From Flavobacterium oncorhynchi (GTDB taxonomy: Bacteria; Bacteroidota; Bacteroidia; Flavobacteriales; Flavobacteriaceae): a stretch of 64,000 nt of DNA. The DNA is taken from contig NZ_MUHA01000013.1 in the NCBI RefSeq assembly GCF_002217355.1, positions 28,565 through 92,564 on the forward strand, given 5' to 3'. Positions 9,377-17,700 of the stretch are shown here, one piece after another. Below the pieces are notes generated by a model that made no database searches, had not been told where the DNA came from, and saw only the letters and a list, made by a program, of their open reading frames with translations. The position numbers and the translations under genes are program-made. Each line of letters starts with the position of its first letter. Position 1 is the stretch's first letter.

Positions 9377-12300
9377 TTACCAAATAATTTCGGCTAAAGC
9401 TTGATTCTCTTTTATTTTCCCTAACTGAATTGTTTTTAAAGTCCTAGAAGTTTTTCCTGCTTTGGTAATATAAATTTCGACCATTAATGTTGCCGGACCA
9501 TTTTCCGTCAATGTCGTTTCTCCAAAGAAATTAGTTTTAATTTGATATTTTCCTTTTACAGCATTTCTGATTATATATTGTTCTGGGCCATAACCCTCTG
9601 TAAAATCTTTAGAAAACCTTCCTCCAATTTGTGTAGAAGTGTGGCTGTAATAACATTCTTCATTTGTTGGTTCAATTACATGCAAATCCAAATCAACATC
9701 CATTTGGTTCCAGTTCATAATGATTCTGATATCAACAGGCATTTTTGCAAGGTACTTTTTATCAAGCTTAGCCGTTTTTATAGCAGAATGTGCTGTTATC
9801 ATTCGATTAATATCCATTAAAATAATATCTTCTACACCTTCATACTGACCGCTCATTTCTCCATAATAATTTACTTCAAGGGCTTTAATTAATTCATCAA
9901 AAGCTTCTTGATATTTTCCTGCATCTTCTAGTGTTAAAGCATAATCTCTAAAACTCTGTGGTTCATGTTCTCTCCATTTTACGACTTGTTTTGCGGTAAA
10001 AACGGCATCATTATAATCTTTCCACTGACGCAACGTATAAGTCAAAGTTTTATAAAGCTGATGATTTTCTAAACCTAAATCAGCAATATTACTAAGGATC
10101 AGCAGTGCTTTTTTAACATCGCCTTGATTGTAGAAAAAATGAGCTACATCAAAATAAAAACTCGGATTTCTTTCTTGTGCTTTTCTTAAATCCAAATACA
10201 AATCGTATTGTTTTTCTTTTGGAGCCGAGGCCAACGCTTTTAAATACAATCTGTCTGGATTCCAACTTTTTGTTTGCACAACTCCACTATTTGAAGATTG
10301 CTTTTTCGTTGTTATAATAATAACTCCATTTGCCCCTTTGCTGCCATAAGCCGAAATTCTCGACGCATCTTTCAAAACATCAACTGTATCAATATCATCT
10401 GACTTTAAATCAGTCAATTCACCCTCATAAAACTGACCATCAACTATAATTAAAGGCTTTTTTGAATCTCCAGCTAAATAACCTCTACTGAAATTTAAAT
10501 CTTGTGAAAGGTCTTTGTTTTTTGAAGCATTTTCCGGAAGATAACCCACTAAATCTGATTTTTTTTGAGTACCGTATCCCACTACAACTGTTTCTTGTAA
10601 TTTAGTAGAATTTGAATCTTCCCTAATTACTTCACTTCCAACTTTCTTATCCTTTAATTCCACAATTAATGGTATATCTTCAGTAACTTCTTGTGCTTTT
10701 GCAACTACAGGTGCAACAAATTTTACCTGATCAATTTTTGGCGGAGATGACGGAGGAGGGGTATTATACACAGCATTATCTTCAACAATAACAGTTGAAA
10801 CTGATCCTGCTCCAACAGGTTCGTCTATTGTTACAGCAGCATCAGGATCTCCTTTTATAGTCTCAGTTCCAATTATAGTGTCAGTTCCAATTCTTAAATC
10901 CCCATTTCTGCTTTCAGCACTTGACGGCGGCGGTGGCGGAACTTGTCTTTTGTGTTTGTACTTAGATGCTATTTTTTGCCCATTATACTTAAGATTCTTT
11001 TTCCACCAAACATCTAATCCCTTAAAATAACTTTCTATATTGTCCCAATTACTTTTTTGCTGAGCCAGAGTAGTATCATGTTCTTGTTTTTTAATTCTGT
11101 CAAATTCAGCACGTAATTCTGCTGGGGGAATAATATCGTACATAATATAATCTCTCACATTTTCCAGAACAATCAATGAAGTATTTTTGGTTACAATGCC
11201 AAATTTCTTTCCAAGAAATTCTATTTCATCTGCGTTTTTAGCGTATTGCAGTTCAAGGTTGGCAATTTTTTTCTGCGCCCAAAGTTTTTCAATATTTACA
11301 TCAATAGCACTTTGAACAGATGCATCAAGCATAATTTTCTTTTCTAAAACAGCTTCATTATTATAGCCGAATAATAAAGTGATTTCGTTTTTTGGATTTA
11401 AAGAAATTCCTGAAAAACTAAAATTTCCCGAAACTGAAGTTCCTTCCATCGGAAATAAATCAGTCACAGTCAAATTCTCTTTTATGCCAAGAAACTTCAA
11501 ACTTGAATTTGTCATTTTATCCAAAGCCGTTTCTGAATTTATCTGGTTTAAATTGATGAAATTCCCGCCGGTTTTTGCTGAAGAAAAATTCAGAAAAGCA
11601 AAATCTGCAGAAACTGAAGAGGTAATCGCGTAAACAGGTTTTTTAGTTTTTGGCATAAAATTTTCGCTCAAAGAAGATAATCCATCGGAGAAGAATAAAA
11701 ATTCATCTTGATTTTCAAAACTAATCTGAGAATAACGCGTTCCTCCATCGTATTTTGTATTTTCTAAAATGGTCTTTAATTCACTCCAATTTCCATTAGA
11801 AATCACAAATTCTTTTTGCTTTTCAAAAGTGTAATTTAAAAAGTACAAAGTCACTTTTGTGTTTTTTATCTTTTGGAAATAAGCATCCAGCAAATCCAAT
11901 TCTTTCTTTAAATCTCGGTTTTTACAGCTCAATGAATTATCCCAAATCAAACCAATTGAAGCAGGAGTTTTTTTAGCGATTTTGTTTCCCTCTATAAAAG
12001 TATTTCCATAAAAATAATATTGACCGCCAGCATCCTGCATCACAACACTTGGGATATTTTGCTGAATTGGAATTTTAAGAACTATTTTTTCTTGTGGCTG
12101 ATAATTTTCTTTTTTTAGTGAAGCCTGAAAAGCCTGATTCCATTTTGAAAAAGTAATTTCGTTTCCTGAATTCTCAGTAACAATTGGTGCCATTTCAGCT
12201 CCCAAAACCGAAACATTAATTTCGAACTGATCTAATTTCTTTGGAAATCGGCTTACCAATTGATACGCTAAATTATCTTTATCAAAAGCCGAAAGTTCTT

Positions 12301-12784
12301 CTTCATAACCAATAACAACAATTCGTTCGCCATTTGGCAGCAATGGATAAATTCTTGTTTTAAAATTATTTCCATCGACTTTTTCTAATAATCCTGGATC
12401 AACACGACGATGTTCGATTGCCTCAAAAACTTGTTTTCCTTTATTTTTATTCACCGGAACAGCTTCGCGCAATTTCCCGTTTATGTCAATCGCATATCTG
12501 GAAACCGAAACATTTTCTGGCAGCGGAAAAATAAGTTCTGCTTCCATTTGACGAGTTCCTGAATTAAAAAAATGCATTTCGGCAGTCGTGTAAGCAATAT
12601 TGCCCACCACTTTTACATTGACGAAAAGCTTATTCATTCTCACTTTTTCGGCTTCTTCACCTTTAACAGTAAGTTCAGGACTTTGTGCAAAAGTTTTTGT
12701 TCCAACAAAAACAAGAAAGAAAAGAAATACATTCAAATTCATTTGAAAAATGCCCGACGCAGACAAAAACAATTTTAATTTCAT
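9377..12784 (-). CDS. VIT / vWA-like / TonB-plug / TPR / DUF2135 fusion protein
   Basis: A very large exported protein of 1135 residues from the chosen ATG (12784); an ATG at 12742 gives an even cleaner signal peptide (MNLNVFLFFLVFVGTKTFAQ), and the in-frame TTG at 12832 is less likely. In order it shows a VIT domain (conserved AELIFPLPENVSV and RVDPGLLEKVDGNNF phrases), a vWA-like segment (IGLIWDNSLSC), a long linker with a Pro-rich stretch, a SusC/TonB-receptor plug-like segment (VVVGYGTQKKSD through GVIIITTKK), TPR-like helices, and a C-terminal DUF2135 domain with DVDLDLHV. VIT proteins are otherwise surface or adhesion-related; the plug-like part lacks any beta-barrel. Function is unknown. 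It is a single-gene unit with a terminator behind it. Confidence 0.85.
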   Translation of the reverse strand: MKLKLFLSASGIFQMNLNVFLFFLVFVGTKTFAQSPELTVKGEEAEKVRMNKLFVNVKVVGNIAYTTAEMHFFNSGTRQMEAELIFPLPENVSVSRYAIDINGKLREAVPVNKNKGKQVFEAIEHRRVDPGLLEKVDGNNFKTRIYPLLPNGERIVVIGYEEELSAFDKDNLAYQLVSRFPKKLDQFEINVSVLGAEMAPIVTENSGNEITFSKWNQAFQASLKKENYQPQEKIVLKIPIQQNIPSVVMQDAGGQYYFYGNTFIEGNKIAKKTPASIGLIWDNSLSCKNRDLKKELDLLDAYFQKIKNTKVTLYFLNYTFEKQKEFVISNGNWSELKTILENTKYDGGTRYSQISFENQDEFLFFSDGLSSLSENFMPKTKKPVYAITSSVSADFAFLNFSSAKTGGNFINLNQINSETALDKMTNSSLKFLGIKENLTVTDLFPMEGTSVSGNFSFSGISLNPKNEITLLFGYNNEAVLEKKIMLDASVQSAIDVNIEKLWAQKKIANLELQYAKNADEIEFLGKKFGIVTKNTSLIVLENVRDYIMYDIIPPAELRAEFDRIKKQEHDTTLAQQKSNWDNIESYFKGLDVWWKKNLKYNGQKIASKYKHKRQVPPPPPSSAESRNGDLRIGTDTIIGTETIKGDPDAAVTIDEPVGAGSVSTVIVEDNAVYNTPPPSSPPKIDQVKFVAPVVAKAQEVTEDIPLIVELKDKKVGSEVIREDSNSTKLQETVVVGYGTQKKSDLVGYLPENASKNKDLSQDLNFSRGYLAGDSKKPLIIVDGQFYEGELTDLKSDDIDTVDVLKDASRISAYGSKGANGVIIITTKKQSSNSGVVQTKSWNPDRLYLKALASAPKEKQYDLYLDLRKAQERNPSFYFDVAHFFYNQGDVKKALLILSNIADLGLENHQLYKTLTYTLRQWKDYNDAVFTAKQVVKWREHEPQSFRDYALTLEDAGKYQEAFDELIKALEVNYYGEMSGQYEGVEDIILMDINRMITAHSAIKTAKLDKKYLAKMPVDIRIIMNWNQMDVDLDLHVIEPTNEECYYSHTSTQIGGRFSKDFTEGYGPEQYIIRNAVKGKYQIKTNFFGETTLTENGPATLMVEIYITKAGKTSRTLKTIQLGKIKENQALAEIIW

Positions 12785-13034
12785 GATAGAAAAATTAAGG
12801 TTCATATTGTTATAGAGAACAAAAAACAACAAAAAGTTGGGAAGATAATTATTTTATTTTTATCTGTTTAACACGAATTCAATATAGCAATAAGTTTATC
12901 TTTAGTGACATTGTAAATCATATCAATTTATTTAATTATATTCAGCGAGTAAACGAGTAAATAATAGTAAAATGTTAAATGATGGATTTAAAAATCTGCT
13001 TCATTTTTCTATTACATCTCAAAAAAAGAATAAA

Positions 13035-14084
13035 ATGATATTGAAAACAAAATGTGCTATAACAGCTTTATTGGTAACCTTTCTTGTTTCTAACGGATTG
13101 AAAGCACAGACAAAAGCAATTAATATAGAAAGCAGTTATATTGCAGATCCACCCGTGACGACAAACAGCCATGCATCAACTTTGGTAGAATACAAGCCAA
13201 ATGAGATTTTAGCTGCTTGGTTTGGAGGAAAATATGAAGGATCAAAAGATGTCGGAATTTATATTTCAGCTTATAAAGATAAAAAATGGTCGGCACCAAA
13301 AGAATTGATTCAGCCCTTAATAAAAGGTGCAGATACACTGCCTTGCTGGAATCCGGTTCTTTTTAAAGCTAAAAGCCAGAATTTGTATTTGTTTTACAAA
13401 GTAGGAAAAAATCCAAGAGAATGGTTTGGCGCTATGATTATTTCCAAAGATAACGGAACAACTTGGGGAGAACCAAAATACCTTCCAGACGGAATTTACG
13501 GACCAATTCGTAACAAACCTATTGAAACTATTCCAGGAATAATTTTATGTGGGAGCAGTACAGAAAGTGTTAATACCGACGAATGGAGAATCCATGTTGA
13601 AGAATATACAGAAGCGACTGATTCTTGGAAGAAAATAGCGGTAGAAAACCGACAGAACTTTAATGTCATCCAGCCGACATTTTTAATTCATAGTGCGACT
13701 GATATTCAGATGTTATCCCGAAGCAGACACAATAAAATAGTTTCAAGCTGGTCTGGAGATAACGGGAAAAGCTGGATAAGAACCAATACAATCAATGTAA
13801 TCAATTCCAATTCAGGAATAGATGCTTTAACCATAAATAAAAACCTTTTTTTATTGGTAAATAATCCATTACCACAAGGAAAAGACTGGTTTAACGGAAG
13901 AAATATTTTGGACGTAGAATATTCAAAAGATGGTCTGAATTGGAAAAAATTATTTGATCTCGAAAAACAGGAAAAAGGCGAATTCAGTTACCCGGCAATC
14001 ATCCAGACTACTGATAAAAAAGTACATGTTTTATATACTTATGATAGAAAGTACATCAAACATACCGCATTCGATTTGAATTAA
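13035..14084 (+). CDS. secreted sialidase-fold (BNR repeat) protein
   Basis: A 349-residue exported protein from the ATG at 13035, which gives a normal signal peptide ending LKAQ; the ATG at 12972 would add 21 poorly matching residues. At least three Asp-box motifs of the six-bladed sialidase propeller are visible: SKDNGTTW, SGDNGKSW and SKDGLNW. The N-terminal region SYIADPPVTTNSHAST followed by EILAAWFGG matches bacterial exo-sialidase-like glycoside hydrolases of the BNR type, so it may cut a terminal sugar from a glycan. Sugar specificity cannot be deduced. It stands alone, divergent from the VIT fusion gene. Confidence 0.8.
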   Translation: MILKTKCAITALLVTFLVSNGLKAQTKAINIESSYIADPPVTTNSHASTLVEYKPNEILAAWFGGKYEGSKDVGIYISAYKDKKWSAPKELIQPLIKGADTLPCWNPVLFKAKSQNLYLFYKVGKNPREWFGAMIISKDNGTTWGEPKYLPDGIYGPIRNKPIETIPGIILCGSSTESVNTDEWRIHVEEYTEATDSWKKIAVENRQNFNVIQPTFLIHSATDIQMLSRSRHNKIVSSWSGDNGKSWIRTNTINVINSNSGIDALTINKNLFLLVNNPLPQGKDWFNGRNILDVEYSKDGLNWKKLFDLEKQEKGEFSYPAIIQTTDKKVHVLYTYDRKYIKHTAFDLN

Positions 14085-14171
14085 TCAGTACAATATGAGA
14101 ACTCTTAAATCGTATCATCTTAATGATCCGATTTTCTCGCAGATTTATTTTCCATTTAAAGAAGCACAAAA

Positions 14172-14203
14172 AAATCCCCAAAGCTCGAAAGCAATGGGGA
14201 TTT
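14172..14203 (-). terminator. terminator of the aromatic operon
   Basis: Perfect 8-bp stem AAATCCCC (14172-14179) with GGGGATTT (14196-14203) and a small inner GCT/AGC pair. On the minus strand the stem runs directly into ATTTTTTTG. It lies about 85 bp past the stop of the DAHP synthase gene and would close the pheA-aminotransferase-tyrA-DAHP synthase transcript. On the plus strand it may also serve the sialidase-fold gene. Confidence 0.8.
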
Positions 14204-14233
14204 AATATAAAAAAACAATCTATTTTTAAAATT

Positions 14234-14267
14234 GTGATATAAGAAAACTTAAATTAACTTATATCAC
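14234..14267. repeat. inverted CTTATATCAC repeat
   Basis: Exact 10-bp inverted repeat gtgatataag (14234-14243) and cttatatcac (14258-14267) with a 14-nt loop, followed by another cttatgtat unit. The same CTTATAT unit is found at 1-20 and flanking the phoB-phoR spacer element. Confidence 0.6.
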
Positions 14268-14286
14268 TTATGTATTTTAAAGAAAA

Positions 14287-15369
14287 TTATGCGTTGAAAA
14301 TTTTCTCTTGGTGACCAATACTTTCCTGGTGAATCGCTTTGAACATTCTTAAAACGAATTCTTCAGTAAGACCTTTTTTCTCACCTTCCAAAATCATTTT
14401 TCCTAAGATTTCATTCCAACGATTGTTTTGAAGAATCGCTACGTTTGCATCTTTTTTCACTTGACCAATTTCGTCAGCCACTTTCATACGTTTTCCTAAC
14501 AATTCTAATAAGTTAGCATCAAGAACGTCGATGTTAGCTCTTAGTTTAGTCATTTTTTGGCTGTACTCATCTGTAGTATCATCCGTTTTTCTGATCGTCA
14601 AATCTTTAATGATTTGTTTCAAAACATCTGGAGTAACTTGCTGTGCAGCATCAGACCAAGCGTTGTCTGGATCGATGTGTGTTTCGATAATCATACCGTC
14701 GTAATTCAAATCTAAAGCCTCTTGAGTTACTTCGAAAATCATTTTACGATCTCCAGTAATGTGAGATGGATCGATGATTAATGGTAAATCAGGGAATTTA
14801 TTTTGCAATTCGATAGCAATCTGCCATTCTGGAATGTTTCTGTATTTTGTTTTTTCGTAAGTAGAGAAACCTCTGTGGATAACTCCTAATTTCTCGATTC
14901 CAGCCATGTGTAAACGCTCAACACCACCTAACCACAAAGCTAAATCCGGGTTTACAGGGTTTTTAACCAAAACGATTTTATCAGTTCCTTTTAAAGTATC
15001 AGCAATTTCCTGAACAGCGAAAGGGTTTGCAGTTGTACGCGCACCAACCCATAAAACGTCAATATCATGTTCTAAAGCTAGTTTACAGTGCGCTGCAGTC
15101 GCAACTTCAGTTCCCATTAATAAACCAGTTTCAGCTTTAGCTTTTTGCAACCATTTTAATCCAATTTCTCCAACACCTTCAAATCCTCCTGGACGAGTTC
15201 TTGGTTTCCAGATTCCTGCTCTGAAAACACTTACTTTTGAATCTTTCAATTCATGAGCAATTTTCAATACTTGATCTTCAGTTTCTGCACTACATGGTCC
15301 AGCTATCACAAGTGGGTGATTCAAATTGAAATCTTCTAACCACTTTCTCATTTCTTTCTTATTTTCCAT
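14287..15369 (-). CDS. bifunctional DAHP synthase / chorismate mutase
   Basis: Catalyses the first step of aromatic biosynthesis (PEP plus erythrose-4-phosphate to DAHP) and, in the same chain, chorismate to prephenate. Residues 1-265 are a type I-beta (KDO8P-synthase-like) DAHP synthase with VIAGPCSAE at about 21-29, KPRTRPGGFEG and the late IIDPSH motif; residues about 272-350 are an AroQ-type helical chorismate mutase (KLRANIDVLDANLLELLGKR). The fusion supplies prephenate to PheA and TyrA in the same operon, neither of which carries its own mutase domain. It is the last gene, 12 bp after tyrA. The linked mutase often acts as the sensor for prephenate feedback in this class; that is family knowledge, not seen here. 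Confidence 0.95.
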   Translation of the reverse strand: MENKKEMRKWLEDFNLNHPLVIAGPCSAETEDQVLKIAHELKDSKVSVFRAGIWKPRTRPGGFEGVGEIGLKWLQKAKAETGLLMGTEVATAAHCKLALEHDIDVLWVGARTTANPFAVQEIADTLKGTDKIVLVKNPVNPDLALWLGGVERLHMAGIEKLGVIHRGFSTYEKTKYRNIPEWQIAIELQNKFPDLPLIIDPSHITGDRKMIFEVTQEALDLNYDGMIIETHIDPDNAWSDAAQQVTPDVLKQIIKDLTIRKTDDTTDEYSQKMTKLRANIDVLDANLLELLGKRMKVADEIGQVKKDANVAILQNNRWNEILGKMILEGEKKGLTEEFVLRMFKAIHQESIGHQEKIFNA

Positions 15370-15381
15370 CTTAATTCTAAT

Positions 15382-16242
15382 TTACTTTTTAGTTGTTGTT
15401 AATCCGTTTAGTATTTCTTTTATTTTATTTGTGCTTTCCATTTCTTCAAAAATGGCGTTGTAATTTTCGTCTTTCAACAAATCTCTAAACCGACTGAGAT
15501 TTGAAATATATTCTTCTAATGTTTCCAGAACGTGTTCTTTATTCTGCTTAAAAATTGGCGTCCACATTGCCGGCGAACTTTTTGCTAAACGAACCGTGCT
15601 TTCAAATCCGCTTCCCGCCATATCAAAAATATCCTGTTCGTCTTTTTCCTTATTCATTACCGTTTTACCGAGCATAAACGAACTGATGTGCGACAAATGC
15701 GAAACGTAAGCAATGTGTTTGTCGTGTGAAGTCGGATCCATATATCGAATCCTCATTCCTATTTCGCTAAAAAGCTTTAACGCCTTTTCCTGCAATTTAA
15801 AAGTGGTTTTTTCCACTTCGCAAATAATGTTTGTCTTTCCTTTAAACAAACCTTTTATCGCCGCCGAAGGTCCTGAAAATTCCGTTCCTGCTATCGGATG
15901 CGTGGCAATAAAATTTCTTCTTTTCGGATGATTGGCAACGGCATCACAAATTGGTTTTTTAGTTGAGCCAACCTCAAAAACAATCGTTTTATCTCCAACC
16001 GAATCCAGCACTTTTGGCAAAACAGTCAGCGCCACATCCACCGGAACCGAAACGATTACAAAATCGGCTTCAGCCAAATCTTCAAAACTTCCTGCTTCGT
16101 CGATAACTCCTAAATCAATGGCTTCCTGCAAATGTTTTTCGTTGCTGTCGATTCCAAAAATCGTCGAATCAGGATGTTGGTCTTTGATGTCCAGCACCAT
16201 CGAACCGCCTATTAATCCTATTCCTATTACGTATACTTTCAT
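15382..16242 (-). CDS. tyrA: prephenate dehydrogenase
   Basis: NAD(P)-dependent oxidative decarboxylation of prephenate to 4-hydroxyphenylpyruvate, the committed step to tyrosine. The 286 residues start with the Rossmann motif GIGLIGG (7-13) and contain the substrate-binding THPIAGTEFSGP near 114. There is neither an N-terminal chorismate mutase nor a C-terminal ACT domain, so any feedback control must come from elsewhere, for example from the fused DAHP synthase or from operon attenuation. Third gene of the aromatic operon; the 236-bp gap before it contains two REP-like elements. Confidence 0.95.
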   Translation of the reverse strand: MKVYVIGIGLIGGSMVLDIKDQHPDSTIFGIDSNEKHLQEAIDLGVIDEAGSFEDLAEADFVIVSVPVDVALTVLPKVLDSVGDKTIVFEVGSTKKPICDAVANHPKRRNFIATHPIAGTEFSGPSAAIKGLFKGKTNIICEVEKTTFKLQEKALKLFSEIGMRIRYMDPTSHDKHIAYVSHLSHISSFMLGKTVMNKEKDEQDIFDMAGSGFESTVRLAKSSPAMWTPIFKQNKEHVLETLEEYISNLSRFRDLLKDENYNAIFEEMESTNKIKEILNGLTTTKK

Positions 16243-16257
16243 ATTTCTTTTTATTAG

Positions 16258-16341
16258 AAGCTATTTCCTGCTATCCGTTTCAATCTTTTCCGCCGAACCC
16301 CGGCGTAAAAGGATTTCCACTTCTATCAGGGCTAGGACTTC
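16258..16341. repeat. REP-like element (AGCTATTTCC...GGGCTAG type)
   Basis: The sequence runs from aagctatttcctgctatccg to tatcagggctagg, with a GC-rich centre in which cgccg/cggcg form a hairpin flanked by ctttt/aaaagg. I recognise this layout as a common dispersed intergenic element of Flavobacterium genomes. It sits within the aromatic operon, just before tyrA. Confidence 0.6.
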
Positions 16342-16369
16342 TCGTTTTTTTCAAGACCTTTTATTTTTC

Positions 16370-16437
16370 TGTCACCCTGAGCGAAGTCGAAGGGCGCTCC
16401 AATTGGAACGTGGGCTTCGACTTCGCTCAGCCTGACA
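16370..16437. repeat. REP-like inverted repeat (TGTCACCCTGAGCGAAGTCG type)
   Basis: Long near-perfect inverted repeat: tgtcaccctgagcgaagtcg at 16370-16389 pairs with the segment ending cgctcagcctgaca at 16437; the centre holds aattggaacg. This motif family is widespread as a hairpin repeat in Bacteroidota. Its high GC contrasts with the surrounding AT-rich DNA. It lies between the aminotransferase and tyrA genes. Confidence 0.8.
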
Positions 16438-16478
16438 ATAGTTAAAAAGTCTTGGTTCTTGATTCTAAAATCTTAATA

Positions 16479-17624
16479 CTAAAATCGATCAATCGCTTCT
16501 TGTACTTTTTCTTCTTTCACACACAATGAGAATCTGATATAACCTTCACCGTTGCTTCCAAAAATGGTTCCCGGTGTAATGAAAATATGTTTCTCATATA
16601 ATATTTCGTCAATGAACTTCTCTGCTGATTCGATTCCTTCCGGAAGTTTTGCCCAAACAAAAAGCCCAACTCCTTCTTTATACACTTTACAGCCTAATTT
16701 CTCTGCTAGTTTTTCCGTTAATTCTCTACGGCGTCTGTAAATTTTGTTTTGGTCTTCGAACCAAGATTTATCACATTTTAACGCTGCGATTGCACCTTTC
16801 TGGATTCCGTAAAACATCCCGCTGTCCATATTGCTTTTTACTTTTAGAACCGCATCGATAATTTCAGGATTTCCTAAAACCATCCCGACTCTCCAGCCGG
16901 CCATGTTGAAAGTTTTACTCAATGAATTCAACTCTAAAACCACCTCTTTCGCGCCTTCAACCTGCAATAAACTCATCGGATTATCATTCAAAACAAAACT
17001 ATACGGATTGTCGTTGATCAATAATATATTGTGTTTTTTAGCAAAAGCAACCAATTTTTCAAATAACGCTAAACTTCCTCTCGCTCCTGTCGGCATGTGA
17101 GGATAACCAAGCCACATAATTTTTACTTTCGAAAGATCCAATTTTTCCAAAGCTTCGAAATCAGGTTCCCAGCCGTTTTCTTCTTTCAAATCATAATAAA
17201 CCGGAATCGCTCCAACCAAATTAGTTACCGAAGTATAAGTTGGATAACCTGGATTCGGAATTAAAACATGATCGCCTTCATTTAAAAAGGCTAACGAAAT
17301 GTGCATAATTCCTTCTTTTGAACCCATAAGAGGTAAAATCTCATTATTCGGATTCACTTCAACACCAAACTGATCACGATAAAAATCTGCCATCGCCTGC
17401 CTCATTTCTGGTAATCCCTGATAGCTTTGATAACCATGCCCGTTTTCGTCTTGAATTGCTGCAGCTACTGCTTCAATTACTGCTTTTGACGGACTCAAAT
17501 CAGGGCTTCCAATTCCCATATTGATGATCGATTTTCCTTCAGACATCAACTGACGAACTTCTCTTAATTTTGATGAGAAGTAGTATTCTTCAACTGTGTC
17601 TAATCGTTTTGCTGTTGTAATCAT
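16479..17624 (-). CDS. class I/II PLP aminotransferase (aromatic operon)
   Basis: A 381-residue fold-type I aminotransferase that most likely converts phenylpyruvate and 4-hydroxyphenylpyruvate to Phe and Tyr, given its place between pheA and tyrA. Visible motifs are NMGIGSPDL near the N-terminus, GYPTYTSV, the NDNPYSF segment that contacts PLP, SLSKTFNMAGWRVG with the Schiff-base Lys at about 230, and the C-terminal FSLCV substrate-carboxylate region. It could also use aspartate or other amino acids; specificity is inferred only from context. It starts 76 bp after pheA, a gap filled by a 7-bp tandem repeat. Confidence 0.92.
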   Translation of the reverse strand: MITTAKRLDTVEEYYFSSKLREVRQLMSEGKSIINMGIGSPDLSPSKAVIEAVAAAIQDENGHGYQSYQGLPEMRQAMADFYRDQFGVEVNPNNEILPLMGSKEGIMHISLAFLNEGDHVLIPNPGYPTYTSVTNLVGAIPVYYDLKEENGWEPDFEALEKLDLSKVKIMWLGYPHMPTGARGSLALFEKLVAFAKKHNILLINDNPYSFVLNDNPMSLLQVEGAKEVVLELNSLSKTFNMAGWRVGMVLGNPEIIDAVLKVKSNMDSGMFYGIQKGAIAALKCDKSWFEDQNKIYRRRRELTEKLAEKLGCKVYKEGVGLFVWAKLPEGIESAEKFIDEILYEKHIFITPGTIFGSNGEGYIRFSLCVKEEKVQEAIDRF

Positions 17625-17632
17625 TTTTTTCT

Positions 17633-17700
17633 GCTTTAGGCTTTAAGCTGTAAGCTTTAGGCTTTCTTTTTTAACTTCTAACTTTTAACTCTTAACTTCC
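17633..17700. repeat. two 7-bp-period tandem arrays
   Basis: Five GCTTTAG-like 7-mers (17633-17667: gctttag, gctttaa, gctgtaa, gctttag, gctttct) are followed, after tttttt-rich sequence, by four AACTTCT-like 7-mers (17673-17700: aacttct, aactttt, aactctt, aacttcc). The second array ends exactly at the last base before the pheA stop codon. Both arrays lie inside the aromatic operon transcript. Confidence 0.75.

Noticed and set aside
14095..14205. 36-codon plus-strand frame after the sialidase-fold gene
   Set aside because: It reads straight through the hairpin terminator of the aromatic operon and lacks any recognisable domain or promoter.
15932..16435. 167-residue plus-strand frame over tyrA and the REP-like elements
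   Set aside because: Shadow of tyrA fused by chance to the repeat region; no domain.
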